42,500 bases of DNA, from assembly GCF_019048265.1 (NCBI RefSeq), contig NZ_CP077311.1:1412501-1455000 (forward strand). The letters are read 5' to 3'. Both the position numbers and the translations under genes were made by a program. The notes beneath the pieces were generated by a model. That model worked only from the letters and a program-made list of their open reading frames with translations, had not been told where the DNA came from and ran no database searches. Source of the stretch: Aeromonas sp. FDAARGOS 1405 (GTDB taxonomy: Bacteria; Pseudomonadota; Gammaproteobacteria; Enterobacterales; Aeromonadaceae). Positions 31,825-40,801 of the stretch are shown here, in pieces (the stretch's first letter is position 1; each line of letters starts with the position of its first letter).

Positions 31825-32451
31825 ATGATGAAGCTCCGCTATCCCCTGCTCTTTCTGCTGCTGACAGCCTGTCTGATCCTGGTGTTTTACGCCACGCAGC
31901 CAGAGCAGCCGGAACAGGCCGATTATTATCCGGCGGGGCGGGACATCAATGATTTTGCCTTTACCGATGCGGACAACCAGCCGTTCACTCCTGCCAACCT
32001 GAAGGGGCACTGGACCTTCCTGTTCGTCGGCTACACCTTCTGCCCCGATATCTGCCCCACCACGCTGGCAGATATGCGCTCCGTCTATGACCAGCTGAAG
32101 AAGATGGCGCCCGACAGTCAGGTGGTGTTTATCTCGGCGGATCCCCAGCGTGACGATATTCCACGCCTCAAGACCTATACCGCCTTCTTCAATCCCGAAT
32201 TCAAGGCGGCTACCGCCCCCCACGACAAGCTGTTCCCGTTTGTGCGCAATCTGGGGCTGATCTACTCCATCGCCAATCAGGGGGAGAAGGATTATCTGAT
32301 CGATCACTCCGCCTCCATCGTGCTCATCAATCCCAAGGGCAAGCTGCAGGCGGTATTCCGCCCGCAGGTGGCGCCGGGTCAGGTGCCCAGGGTGCAGATG
32401 GCCACCATGCTCTCTGATTTCGCCCGCATCCTGAAGTTGGCAGGCCACTGA
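31825..32451 (+). CDS. SCO1/SenC family copper-binding thioredoxin-fold protein
   Basis: 208 aa. N-terminal hydrophobic segment (about 5-22) with a possible lipobox LTAC at Cys16, although hydrophobic residues continue past it, so a membrane anchor is equally likely. The thioredoxin-like domain carries TFCPDIC (C73, C77) and H161, the Cu ligands of Sco proteins that help mature the CuA site of cytochrome oxidase. ATG 31825 is chosen, with AAAGGG upstream. No oxidase genes are nearby. It is 2 nt from the next gene, so the two are co-transcribed. Confidence 0.9.
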   Translation: MMKLRYPLLFLLLTACLILVFYATQPEQPEQADYYPAGRDINDFAFTDADNQPFTPANLKGHWTFLFVGYTFCPDICPTTLADMRSVYDQLKKMAPDSQVVFISADPQRDDIPRLKTYTAFFNPEFKAATAPHDKLFPFVRNLGLIYSIANQGEKDYLIDHSASIVLINPKGKLQAVFRPQVAPGQVPRVQMATMLSDFARILKLAGH

Positions 32452-32453
32452 GC

Positions 32454-33815
32454 GTGACCCCAGCTGTTGCCCCCTGGTGGCGAGATCCCTCTCGCCACCG
32501 CGCTGTCTTTGCGCTCGCCCTGCCCATGGTTTTTTCCAATATCACCACCCCCTTGCTGGGGCTGGTGGACACCTGGGTGATCGGTCATCTCGGTCAGGCC
32601 TGGTTTCTGGGGGGCGTGTCGGTCGGTGCGACCCTGATCAACCTCATCTTCTGGCTGCTCGGCTTCTTGCGGATGTCGACCACCGGCCTGACGGCGCAGG
32701 CGCACGGCGCCGCCGACGGTCGTGCCCAGCTCGATACCCTGCTGCGGGCGCTGGGGCTGGCCATTGCTCTCGGCCTGACGCTGCTGCTGTTGCTCTTCCC
32801 GCTGTTGCCACGGCTGATCGCCCTGAGTGGCGGCTCGCCCGAGGTGCAGCTTTATGCGGGCCAATATGTGGCGGTGCGGATCTGGAGCGCCCCGGCGGCG
32901 CTCTGCAATCTGGTGATCATGGGCTGGCTGTTGGGGATGCAGGATGCCCGCAGCCCCATGGTGATGCTGATCCTCACCAATCTGGTCAATATGGCGCTCG
33001 ATGCCCTGTTTGTGCTGGGACTCGGCTGGCAGGTGCGGGGTGTGGCGGCAGCCTCGGTCATGGCGGACTACTGCGCGCTGGCCGTCGGTATCTGGCTGGT
33101 ACGCCGTCAGCTGGGGCAACTGGCGCCGACGGTGTGGCAGGATGGTTGGCAGCGCTGGCGGCAGCTTGCGCCCATGGTGCGGTTGCTCGGTCTCAACCGC
33201 GATATCTTCCTGCGCTCCCTCTGTTTGCAGCTCTGTTTCGCCTTCATGACTCTGCAAGGGGCACGACTGGGGGATGTGGCGGTGGCCGCCAATGCGGTGC
33301 TGCTCAACTTCCTGATGCTTATCTCCTACGGACTCGATGGTTTTGCCTATGCGGTGGAGGCCATGGTTGGACGAGCCATCGGTCAGCGGGATCGGCAGAA
33401 ACTGCGGGAGGCCATCGTGCTCAATCTGGGCTGGGCTGCCCTCATCGCTAGTGGTTTTACCCTGCTGTTTGCCCTCTTTGGTGCCCACCTTATCGGCTAT
33501 ATCACCGACATTCCGGCCGTGGTGGCGGAGGCAAATCGTCAGCTTCCCTGGCTGATCGCCATGCCGTTGCTGGCGGTCTGGTGCTTCCTGCTGGATGGCG
33601 TGTTCATCGGGGCGACCCGGGCGCGGGAGATGCGCAACAGCATGTTGCTGGCCGCGTTTGGCGGCTTCTTCCCGATCTGGTGGCTCTGTCAGTCGTGGGG
33701 CGTGGCCGCGTTATGGGCGGCGATGGCGGCGCTGATGGTGGGGCGCGGTCTGTCGCTTGGGGTCACTTGCTGGCGGCTGGAGCGCAGCGGGCATCTGCTC
33801 GACGCCCGCCACTGA
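32454..33815 (+). CDS. dinF: MATE family efflux transporter, DinF type
   Basis: 453 aa with about 12 membrane helices. The N terminus RAVFALALPMVFSNITTPLLGLVDTWVIGHLG matches DinF. In E. coli dinF follows lexA directly and is SOS-induced. Here a terminator, the 99-aa gene and the SCO1 gene intervene, so SOS control is doubtful. GTG start 2 nt after the SCO1 stop. Likely Na+- or H+-coupled export; substrate not predictable. Confidence 0.88.
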   Translation: MTPAVAPWWRDPSRHRAVFALALPMVFSNITTPLLGLVDTWVIGHLGQAWFLGGVSVGATLINLIFWLLGFLRMSTTGLTAQAHGAADGRAQLDTLLRALGLAIALGLTLLLLLFPLLPRLIALSGGSPEVQLYAGQYVAVRIWSAPAALCNLVIMGWLLGMQDARSPMVMLILTNLVNMALDALFVLGLGWQVRGVAAASVMADYCALAVGIWLVRRQLGQLAPTVWQDGWQRWRQLAPMVRLLGLNRDIFLRSLCLQLCFAFMTLQGARLGDVAVAANAVLLNFLMLISYGLDGFAYAVEAMVGRAIGQRDRQKLREAIVLNLGWAALIASGFTLLFALFGAHLIGYITDIPAVVAEANRQLPWLIAMPLLAVWCFLLDGVFIGATRAREMRNSMLLAAFGGFFPIWWLCQSWGVAALWAAMAALMVGRGLSLGVTCWRLERSGHLLDARH

Positions 33816-33828
33816 TCATCGGTGGCGC

Positions 33829-34293
33829 TTACATGGCACCGTCGTAGCCGAGCTGGCGCCAGCTCTCGTAGACAAAGACAGACACCGCGTTGGATAGGTT
33901 CATGCTGCGGCTCTGGGGCACCATCGGAATGCGCAGCCGCTGCTCGAATGGCAGGCTCTCGATGATCTCGATGGGCAGGCCGCGACTCTCCGGGCCAAAC
34001 AGCAGGGCGTCGCCAAGGGCATATTGTGCTGCCGAGTGCGCGGTGCGGCCCTTGGTGGTGCAGGCAAACACCCGCTTGGGCGCCACGGTGGCCAGAAAGG
34101 CCTCATAGCTCGGCCAGCGCTTCACCTCGGCAAACTCGTGATAGTCGAGTCCCGCCCGCTTTACCCGCTTGTCATCCCACTCAAATCCCAGCGGCTCGAT
34201 CAGATGGAGCCGGTAACCGGTATTGGCGCAGAGCCGGATGATATTGCCGGTGTTGGGCGGAATTTCCGGCTGGTAGAGGACGATATCGAGCAT
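33829..34293 (-). CDS. trmL: tRNA (cytidine/uridine-34-2'-O)-methyltransferase TrmL
   Basis: 154 aa SPOUT methyltransferase. [13 protein letters not shown] near the N terminus, FGPESRGLP and the knot [22 protein letters not shown] are TrmL (YibK) signatures. It 2'-O-methylates the wobble base of tRNA-Leu. ATG 34293 has AGGAG upstream; a TTG five codons earlier is less likely. Convergent with dinF, with only 13 nt between them. Confidence 0.96.
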   Translation of the reverse strand: MLDIVLYQPEIPPNTGNIIRLCANTGYRLHLIEPLGFEWDDKRVKRAGLDYHEFAEVKRWPSYEAFLATVAPKRVFACTTKGRTAHSAAQYALGDALLFGPESRGLPIEIIESLPFEQRLRIPMVPQSRSMNLSNAVSVFVYESWRQLGYDGAM

Positions 34294-34367
34294 GACGCGC
34301 TCCTGCAAAGAGATGTAAAGGCAAGAAGGGGCGCCAGCATACCCAGCGCCCGTCCGGATGAAAAGGA

Positions 34368-35738
34368 TCAGGCGATGGGCAGCTTGATCGTGATGGTCAG
34401 TCCGGTTGGATGATTGCTGCTGGCCGTAATGGTGCCGCCGTGACGCTGGATCGCCTCCGATGCGATAGCCAGTCCCAGCCCGGTGCCACCGGTCTTGGCG
34501 TTGCGGGCATCATCGACCCGGAAGAAGGGTTGGAACAGCAATATCTGCTGTTCGTCGGGGACGCCGGGCCCGTCATCACGAATAGTCATCACCCACTCCT
34601 GCCCATCCCGATACCATTCAACCTTGATGAACTCGCGGGCATACTTGAGGGCGTTGCGCAGGGGGTTTTCCACCGCCCGGGCCAGCAGCTCGGGCCACAT
34701 CTGGATCGACTCGGCGGGCAGCGGTGGCAACCTGAGCTGCTTACCGCTCTGGTTCGCCTCAAACATCGCATCTTCGAGGATGGGCTCCAGTAGATCGGCC
34801 AGCGGCTGCACGATAGGGGCCTCAACATGCTGTTGCACCCGCGACAGATCGAGCAGGTCACCGATCAGCTTGTCCAGCCGCCCAATCTCAGATTCGATCC
34901 GCGCCAGCTCGGCGCTATCCCCCTGTTTGCGGCGGATCAGCGCTTGCGCCAACTGCATCCGGGTGAGGGGGCTGCGCAGCTCGTGGGAGATATCGGAAAG
35001 CAGCTGTTTCTGCTTCTGGATCATGCTCTTGAGCGTCTCTACCATGCGGCTGACGTTATCCGCCAGCTGACCGATCTCATCGCCCCGTCCCAAGTTGGGG
35101 ATCTGCACCTCCAGATTGCCGGCCGCCAGTTGGGAGACTGACTTTTGCAATTGCAGGATGGGACGGGTCAACCGCCAGGCGAGCAGCAGGCAGAGCGGGG
35201 TGCTGACCAGCATTGAGATGCCCAGAATGCGGATCGGGTGATCCAGCACCTGAATGAACAGGAACAGATAGGGATTCTCGGCATTGAGGCCGAAATAGAC
35301 GTGGTAGCGATGGCCGCGGTGCTCCATCAGGAAAGGCCCTGCGATCGCCTTGCGATCCTCGTTGCCCAGCATGGGTTTGGCCGGGTCGTCGGCGTCCACC
35401 ATGAAGCGAACCACAAACTTGCGCGGATGGGTGGTGGACTGGATCTGGCCCCTCTCGTCGCGCAGGTAGACATTGTCCACCGGGAGCATGGCGATCTTGT
35501 CCATCGTTTTGGCCAGATCGAAATCCTGATCCGGATCGGCAGCGTTGAGCAGGGCCTGCACATTTTTCTGCATTCGCACTGCCTCATGGGTCGGCAGCGG
35601 GATCTGGTTGCGAGGATCCAGAGTGGGCAGGCTGATCACGGCGGCCAGCATCACCAGCAGCATGAACCAGAACCAGAGGAAGATATGGGTCGATATGCCG
35701 TTGAGGGAGCTGGTACTCTTTATTCTTGCTCTAGCCAC
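34368..35738 (-). CDS. cpxA: Sensor histidine kinase CpxA
   Basis: 456 aa, envelope-stress kinase. TM1 about 19-38 ([20 protein letters not shown]), periplasmic sensor domain about 40-160, TM2 about 168-188, HAMP, then the H-box [13 protein letters not shown] with phospho-acceptor H252, and the N, D and G boxes ([16 protein letters not shown]). Start GTG 35738 lies within the end of cpxR (19-nt overlap), indicating translational coupling. Similar to E. coli CpxA around LPTLDPR and the ISHEL region. Confidence 0.93.
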   Translation of the reverse strand: MARARIKSTSSLNGISTHIFLWFWFMLLVMLAAVISLPTLDPRNQIPLPTHEAVRMQKNVQALLNAADPDQDFDLAKTMDKIAMLPVDNVYLRDERGQIQSTTHPRKFVVRFMVDADDPAKPMLGNEDRKAIAGPFLMEHRGHRYHVYFGLNAENPYLFLFIQVLDHPIRILGISMLVSTPLCLLLAWRLTRPILQLQKSVSQLAAGNLEVQIPNLGRGDEIGQLADNVSRMVETLKSMIQKQKQLLSDISHELRSPLTRMQLAQALIRRKQGDSAELARIESEIGRLDKLIGDLLDLSRVQQHVEAPIVQPLADLLEPILEDAMFEANQSGKQLRLPPLPAESIQMWPELLARAVENPLRNALKYAREFIKVEWYRDGQEWVMTIRDDGPGVPDEQQILLFQPFFRVDDARNAKTGGTGLGLAIASEAIQRHGGTITASSNHPTGLTITIKLPIA

Positions 35739-36415
35739 AGGTAACCGCGCCCCCGTACGGTTTTGAAGCGGGGCTGGCCATCACTGCGCTCCGGCAACTT
35801 TTTGCGCAGGTTGCTCAGGTGCATGTCGATGGCCCGATCGAAGGGCTCCAGCTTCTTGCCAAGCACCTGTTCGGAGAGGTGGCTCTTGCTGACGATCTGG
35901 CCAGGATTGCGCAACAGGCACTCCAGCAGTCCGAACTCGGTGGCTGTCAGCTCCAGCAGCTGTTCGCCGCAGCGGGCTTGCTGCAGGCCGGGTTGCAGCA
36001 CTATATCCATGAAGTGCACTTCGTCGGAGGAGCTGCCACGCTGGGGCGGGGCACTCTGGGTGCGGCGCAGGATGGCGCGAACCCGGGCCAGCAGCTCCCG
36101 ATCGTCGAATGGCTTGGCCAGATAGTCGTCGGCTCCGGCCTCCAGACCGTTGACCCGATCCTGGCTGTCGCCACGAGCGGTCAACATCAGCACCGGGGTT
36201 TCATGGGTTTTGCGCAGCTTGGTCAGCATGGCAAAGCCGTTGAGTTTTGGCATCATTACATCCAGCAGCACCAGATCGAAGCCCTGCTCCGCCAGCCGTT
36301 GCAGCCCCTCTTCACCATCCTCGGCGACCGTGACCTGAAATCCTTCCAGGGTCAGAATTTCGGTGAGCAGCTGGGTCAATTCAAGATCGTCGTCGACCAG
36401 GAGTATTCTGTTCAT
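35720..36415 (-). CDS. cpxR: Response regulator CpxR (OmpR family)
   Basis: 231 aa. Receiver domain with acidic pocket VDDD (8-10), phospho-acceptor D52 (LLDVMMP) and K99, then a C-terminal winged helix (about 130-231). Phosphorylated by CpxA, it controls envelope protein quality genes. ATG 36415 matches the family start. In E. coli it is divergent from cpxP; here the divergent gene is fieF. Confidence 0.95.
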   Translation of the reverse strand: MNRILLVDDDLELTQLLTEILTLEGFQVTVAEDGEEGLQRLAEQGFDLVLLDVMMPKLNGFAMLTKLRKTHETPVLMLTARGDSQDRVNGLEAGADDYLAKPFDDRELLARVRAILRRTQSAPPQRGSSSDEVHFMDIVLQPGLQQARCGEQLLELTATEFGLLECLLRNPGQIVSKSHLSEQVLGKKLEPFDRAIDMHLSNLRKKLPERSDGQPRFKTVRGRGYLWLEQE

Positions 36416-36464
36416 CGCTTCTTGTTCCACTGATTTTCGCGCCAAATCGACGCCGGGGTCAGGG

Positions 36465-36470
36465 TATAAT
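36465..36470 (+). promoter_or_regulatory. TATAAT element between cpxR and fieF
   Basis: A perfect -10 hexamer lies 30 nt before the fieF start, but without a recognisable -35 at 16-18 nt. The complementary strand offers TATTAT at nearly the same place for cpxR. I did not find a convincing GTAAA-N5-GTAAA CpxR box in the 85-nt gap. Confidence 0.4.
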
Positions 36471-36500
36471 AAGTTTTTCATCGTCAGAGGAAAGCCGGTT

Positions 36501-37412
36501 TTGAGCCATCAACAATATTCCCGTTGGGTAACCTTTGCCAGCATGGCGGCGGTTACCACTGCAACCTTGCTGATCACCGGCAAGCTGATCGCCTGGTTGA
36601 TGACCGATTCGTCGACCCTGCTGGCGTCGCTCACCGACTCTTTCATGGATGTGAGTGCCTCCATCATCAACCTGCTGGCCATTCGCTATGCGCTGGCCCC
36701 GGCCGATGATGAACACCGCTTCGGTCACGGCAAAGCGGAGTCTCTGGCGGGGCTGATCCAGTCGGCCTTTATCTCCGGTTCCGCATTGCTGCTGGTGATG
36801 CACGGCATCTCCTCCCTGCTCAAACAGGCACCTATTGAACGGTTAGAGGCGGGTCTCTGGGTTAGTGGCGGTTCCATTGTGCTGACCCTGCTGCTGGTCA
36901 GTTTCCAGAGTTTCGTTATTCGCAAGACCAACAGCGTGGCCATCAAGGCGGACATGTTGCACTACCGCTCCGATCTGCTGCTCAACGCCGGTGTCTTGCT
37001 GGCGCTGGTGCTGGCGGGACAGGGGTGGTACTGGGCTGACGGCCTGTTTGCCATCCTGATCGGGTTGCTCCTGCTGTGGGGGGCGGGAAATATCGGCTAC
37101 GAGTCGGTGCAGGCCCTGCTCGATCGTCAGTTGCCAGCGGAAGAACAAGCGAGAATAATGGCCCTCTGCTGTGCCGTAGAAGGGGTACACGGCGTTCATG
37201 ACCTGCGTACCCGTCAATCCGGGCCGACCCGATTCGTACAGTTGCATCTGGAACTGGATGATCAGATCCCCCTGGTCAAGGCCCATCAGATCGCCGATGA
37301 AGCCGAACTGGCGGTACGCCAGGCATTCGAGCGGATGGATGTCATCATCCACATGGACCCCATCTCGGTGCTGACAAAAGAACAACAGAGCCCTCACCTA
37401 GAACAACAGTAG
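36501..37412 (+). CDS. fieF: Cation-diffusion facilitator, ferrous-iron/zinc efflux FieF
   Basis: 303 aa against 300 in E. coli. Six membrane helices and a C-terminal cytoplasmic domain. Site residues D46 and D50 (TDSFMD) and the second pair in MLHYRSD are present, as is HRFGHGKAES. TTG start at 36501 with AGAGGA upstream gives the family length; ATG 36543 would remove the first segment. H+-driven efflux of Fe2+/Zn2+. Followed after 8 nt by cysE. Confidence 0.92.
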   Translation: MSHQQYSRWVTFASMAAVTTATLLITGKLIAWLMTDSSTLLASLTDSFMDVSASIINLLAIRYALAPADDEHRFGHGKAESLAGLIQSAFISGSALLLVMHGISSLLKQAPIERLEAGLWVSGGSIVLTLLLVSFQSFVIRKTNSVAIKADMLHYRSDLLLNAGVLLALVLAGQGWYWADGLFAILIGLLLLWGAGNIGYESVQALLDRQLPAEEQARIMALCCAVEGVHGVHDLRTRQSGPTRFVQLHLELDDQIPLVKAHQIADEAELAVRQAFERMDVIIHMDPISVLTKEQQSPHLEQQ

Positions 37413-37420
37413 GCTGCAAC

Positions 37421-38200
37421 ATGGATGAACTGGTTGCCAAAACCTGGCACAAAATTCAGCAAGAAGCACAGTGCATGGCGGCTCAGGAGCCGATGCTGGC
37501 CAGCTTCTTTCACTCCACCATTCTCAATCACAAGAATCTGCGTTCGGCCCTCAGCTTCCAGCTGGCCAACAAGCTCGACAGTGCCACCATGCCCGCCATC
37601 GCCCTGCGCGAGGTGATCGAGCTTGCCCTGCACAGCGAGCCAGAACTGTTAGCGGCTGTCGCGGCCGACATCTGCGCGGTACAGGAGCGGGATCCGGCGG
37701 TCGATCTCTTCTCCACCCCGCTGCTCTACCTCAAGGGGTTCCATGCCCTGCAGGGCTATCGGGTTGCCAACTGGCTGTGGCGCCAGGGGCGCCGCTCGCT
37801 GGCCCTCTATCTGCAAAACCAGATCTCGGTGGTGTTCGGGGTGGATGTACACCCGGCCGCCCGCATTGGCAAGGGGATCATGTTTGACCACGCCACCGGC
37901 ATCGTGGTGGGCGAGACGGCGGTGATTGAAGATGATGTCTCGATCCTGCAGAGCGTGACCCTGGGTGGTACCGGCAAGGAGAGCGGCGATCGCCATCCCA
38001 AGATCCGCGAAGGGGTGATGATAGGGGCGGGCGCCAAGGTGCTCGGCAATATCGAAGTGGGTGTGGGCGCCAAAATTGGCGCCGGCAGCGTGGTGATCAA
38101 CCCGGTGCCACCTCATACCACGGTTGCTGGCGTACCCGCCAAGATCGTCGGCCGTCCGGAGTGCGACAAGCCTTCACTGGATATGGATCAGTGTCTCTGA
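37421..38200 (+). CDS. cysE: Serine O-acetyltransferase
   Basis: 259 aa. Makes O-acetylserine from serine and acetyl-CoA for cysteine synthesis. The N-terminal helical domain and hexapeptide-repeat helix are conserved, with active-site D142 and H157 (DHATGIVVGE) matching E. coli D143 and H158. The protein stops at DKPSLDMDQCL, lacking the roughly 14-residue tail ending GDGI that in E. coli inserts into CysK. Other frames after the stop do not restore it. 8 nt after fieF and 20 nt before the next gene. Confidence 0.96.
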   Translation: MDELVAKTWHKIQQEAQCMAAQEPMLASFFHSTILNHKNLRSALSFQLANKLDSATMPAIALREVIELALHSEPELLAAVAADICAVQERDPAVDLFSTPLLYLKGFHALQGYRVANWLWRQGRRSLALYLQNQISVVFGVDVHPAARIGKGIMFDHATGIVVGETAVIEDDVSILQSVTLGGTGKESGDRHPKIREGVMIGAGAKVLGNIEVGVGAKIGAGSVVINPVPPHTTVAGVPAKIVGRPECDKPSLDMDQCL

Positions 38201-38220
38201 TCTCCTGACCGGAGGCGTCG

Positions 38221-39501
38221 ATGGCCAAACGCTGGTCGGGTTATCTGATTTTGGGGATGTGGCTGCTCAACCTGCTTCATCTCTATCTGAGTCTCTCCCC
38301 CTGGCCCGCGGCCATTGCAGCCTGGGGGGCGTCACTGCTCACCTGGCCCTGGCTGGTAGGGGCCGCCAGGCGGCAGGCGCTGGCCCTGTATAGTGCCGCC
38401 CTGCTGCTGTTGATCTTCTCCTGGTGGCAGGGCGCGACCCTCATTGCCGGTGACTGGCTGCTGCCCAATATCAATATGCTCACCATGTTTGCCGCGGTGA
38501 GCACCCTCAACCTTGCCACTTCCGGCTTGCTGACCGGCACCACCTCCTGGACCGGGCGCAAGGGGCTGTGGAGCACCATGGCCAGCCTCAATCTGCTGGG
38601 GGCGGTCATCAATCTCTCGGTGCTCTTTATCATCGGCGATCGGCTGGAGCGTAATGGCACCCTGGAGCGGCGTCAGGTGATGGTGCTGAGCCGGATTTTC
38701 TGTGCCGCCGCCTTCTGGTCACCCTTCTTTGTCGCCATGGCGGTGGCGCTCACCTATGCGCCGGGCTTGCAGCTCTCCCATATTCTGCCGTTCGGGATCC
38801 TCGCCGTCTTGCTGGCGATGGGGCTGACTGCCTGGCAGGTGGAGAGGATCGGAGTGGCCGACTTTGCCGGTTATCCGCTGCGGTTGCAGACCCTGGGTTT
38901 GCCAGTCACGCTGGCGTTGCTGGTACTGCTCATCAAGCAGATCTGGCCCCAGCTCGGCATTCTGGCGGTGATCGCACTGGTGGCCCCGCTGCTGGCGCTG
39001 CTCTTTATGCCGAGGACAGGGCGCAAGGCGGCCCTCAAGCGGCAGGTGGTGGAGCGTTTCCCCGCCATCGGCGGTCAGCTGGTGCTGTTTCTGGGGGCCG
39101 GTTTGTTGGCGGCAGGCATCAACAGTGCGCTGTCGGTCATCGATTTCGGTGCCGGTCACGGCCTGCCGCTGTTCAACCACTTTGGCTGGCTGGAGGCATC
39201 CCTCACTCTGCTGCTGATCCTGCTGGTGGCCATCGTCGGGGTACATCCGCTCATCAGTATCTCCGGGCTGGCGCCACTGCTCTGGCCGCTGGCGCCGGAT
39301 CCCAGCCTGCTCGGTATGTGTTTCCTGCTGGGATGGGGGCTTGCCACCGGCACCAGTCCGCTCTCCGGATCCAATCTGGCGCTGGCCTCCCGTTACAACC
39401 TCAGTGCTGGGCTGATCCTGCGCTGGAACCTGCTTTACGGCCTGCTGATGTATGTGGTCGCCTGTCTGTTGCTGGGGGCTTATATCGCCTTGCATGGATA
39501 G
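38221..39501 (+). CDS. Polytopic membrane protein, possible ion-transporter-superfamily permease
   Basis: 426 aa with about 11-12 hydrophobic segments. The C-terminal ATGTSPLSGSNLALASRYNLS and the internal NLATSGLLTGTTSW resemble the Ser/Thr/Asn-rich re-entrant loops of ion-transporter (IT, ArsB/NhaD/DASS-like) proteins. I do not recognise a specific family or substrate. A GGAGG site precedes ATG 38221. It is third in the fieF-cysE unit. Confidence 0.75.
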   Translation: MAKRWSGYLILGMWLLNLLHLYLSLSPWPAAIAAWGASLLTWPWLVGAARRQALALYSAALLLLIFSWWQGATLIAGDWLLPNINMLTMFAAVSTLNLATSGLLTGTTSWTGRKGLWSTMASLNLLGAVINLSVLFIIGDRLERNGTLERRQVMVLSRIFCAAAFWSPFFVAMAVALTYAPGLQLSHILPFGILAVLLAMGLTAWQVERIGVADFAGYPLRLQTLGLPVTLALLVLLIKQIWPQLGILAVIALVAPLLALLFMPRTGRKAALKRQVVERFPAIGGQLVLFLGAGLLAAGINSALSVIDFGAGHGLPLFNHFGWLEASLTLLLILLVAIVGVHPLISISGLAPLLWPLAPDPSLLGMCFLLGWGLATGTSPLSGSNLALASRYNLSAGLILRWNLLYGLLMYVVACLLLGAYIALHG

Positions 39502-39657
39502 CGACCGTGCCATCAGGATGGCATCAATGATGCGTTGGTAGCGGCGCTTTTTAGGTACGGTTTAGAGTGTTGTCGCGACTCGGGCGCAGGATGCGAGAAA
39601 AATAGACGCATATTTAGACAATACATCTATGGAAGGCGCATTTTACAGCGCACTGGC

Positions 39658-39687
39658 TTGTTTGTGCCGATAGGCTCGGGGTATGCT
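39658..39687 (+). promoter_or_regulatory. Candidate zapB promoter
   Basis: TTGTTT (39658-39663), an 18-nt spacer and TATGCT (39682-39687), about 60 nt before the zapB start. The rest of the 246-nt gap 39502-39747 shows no gene. Confidence 0.42.
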
Positions 39688-39747
39688 GGCTCCACGCGCT
39701 TGAATCGCCCTCTGTGGGGCATCGCAATTGAACAAACAGGTATGCAT

Positions 39748-39957
39748 ATGTCACTAGAAGTCCTTGAGCAACTCGAATCCAAAGTACAATCCGCCGTCGA
39801 CAACATCTCCCTGCTGAAGATGGAGCTCGACGAGCTGAAAGAACAGAACAGCAAGCTGCAAGACGAGAACCATCAGCTGCGTAACGAGCACGCTGCATGG
39901 CAGGAGCGTCTGCGTGCCCTGCTGGGTAAAATGGATCAGATGGGCGAAACCATCTAA
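39748..39957 (+). CDS. zapB: Cell division protein ZapB
   Basis: 69 aa, almost entirely coiled coil, beginning [20 protein letters not shown] and containing [12 protein letters not shown] near the end, both ZapB hallmarks. ZapB links ZapA/FtsZ rings and the MatP-organised terminus. Compared with E. coli ZapB (recalled sequence), the linker between the N-terminal coil and the WQERL motif is 14 residues shorter, exactly two heptads. ATG 39748 has ACAGG seven bases upstream; ATG 39742 is an alternative. Confidence 0.93.
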   Translation: MSLEVLEQLESKVQSAVDNISLLKMELDELKEQNSKLQDENHQLRNEHAAWQERLRALLGKMDQMGETI

Positions 39958-39978
39958 TTCATCGCCTTCAGGCAGAAT

Positions 39979-40017
39979 TGAAAACGGGCCGCTCCATGAG
40001 CGGCCCGTCTATTTTTG
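39979..40017. terminator. Bidirectional terminator between zapB and elbB
   Basis: An 11-bp stem ACGGGCCGCTC / GAGCGGCCCGT with a CAT loop, flanked by AAAA and a T-rich tract (TCTATTTTTG). Confidence 0.9.
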
Positions 40018-40034
40018 TTTTGGCGGGATGGGAA

Positions 40035-40685
40035 TTACAGCGCCAGCAGTTGTTTGACTGTCTTCTCGATGCCGTCCGCGGCTTCGACTATGTTGTTGGC
40101 CAGCATGTAGGCGGGGGTGGAGATCACCTTGCGCTCCTGATCCACCACAAACTCGTTGACCGGGCAGTTGAGATGGCTGCCACCCATCTCCTCGATGGCG
40201 TTGGCGGTACCCTCGTCATGGCCGATGGTCGCCAGCGTTCCAGCACCATATATCAGCGGGATCATGGCGGGCGCGATGCAGATATAGGCGGCCGGTTTAT
40301 TGGCTTTGGCAAAGCTCTGGCACGCTTTCAGCACATCGGGCTGGATCTGGCATTCGGCGCCCCTGATTGCGAAGTCGCACAGGTTTTTGGCGGCGCCAAA
40401 GCCGCCGGGCACCAGCAGGGCGTCATAATCTACCGCATCCAGCTCGGCCACATCCTTGATCTGGCCACGGCAGATGCGGGCCGCTTCGACCAACACGTTG
40501 CGGCTCTCTCCCTCGCTCACTTCACCGGTCAGGTGGTTGATGACATGGAGCTGCGCCACGTTCGGGGCGAAGCACTGGACGGCGGCTCCCTGACGGGCCA
40601 ACGCCAGCAGGCTGATGACGGCCTCGTGGATTTCGGCTCCGTCAAAGACGCCGCAGCCACTCAAAATCACGGCCACTTTTTTCAT
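40035..40685 (-). CDS. elbB: Isoprenoid biosynthesis glyoxalase ElbB (DJ-1/PfpI superfamily)
   Basis: 216 aa. N-terminal VAVILSGCGVFDGAEIHEAV and the nucleophile region AAYICIAPAMIP with C136 are typical of ElbB. E. coli ElbB has weak glyoxalase-like activity and was linked to isoprenoid pathways; its physiological role is unclear. Start ATG 40685 with GAGGAG upstream; an extension of 24 codons upstream is unsupported. Convergent with zapB. Confidence 0.94.
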   Translation of the reverse strand: MKKVAVILSGCGVFDGAEIHEAVISLLALARQGAAVQCFAPNVAQLHVINHLTGEVSEGESRNVLVEAARICRGQIKDVAELDAVDYDALLVPGGFGAAKNLCDFAIRGAECQIQPDVLKACQSFAKANKPAAYICIAPAMIPLIYGAGTLATIGHDEGTANAIEEMGGSHLNCPVNEFVVDQERKVISTPAYMLANNIVEAADGIEKTVKQLLAL

Positions 40686-40801
40686 GGCAAACTCCTCGTT
40701 GTTGAAAATGTGAGCCAAGATGGATTGTTGTACTTTTGTATGGTTATCGCTCGCCATCTGCTGGTCAAGTCATCTTGCTGTGCTAGGATTGTTTCGTTTT
40801 G

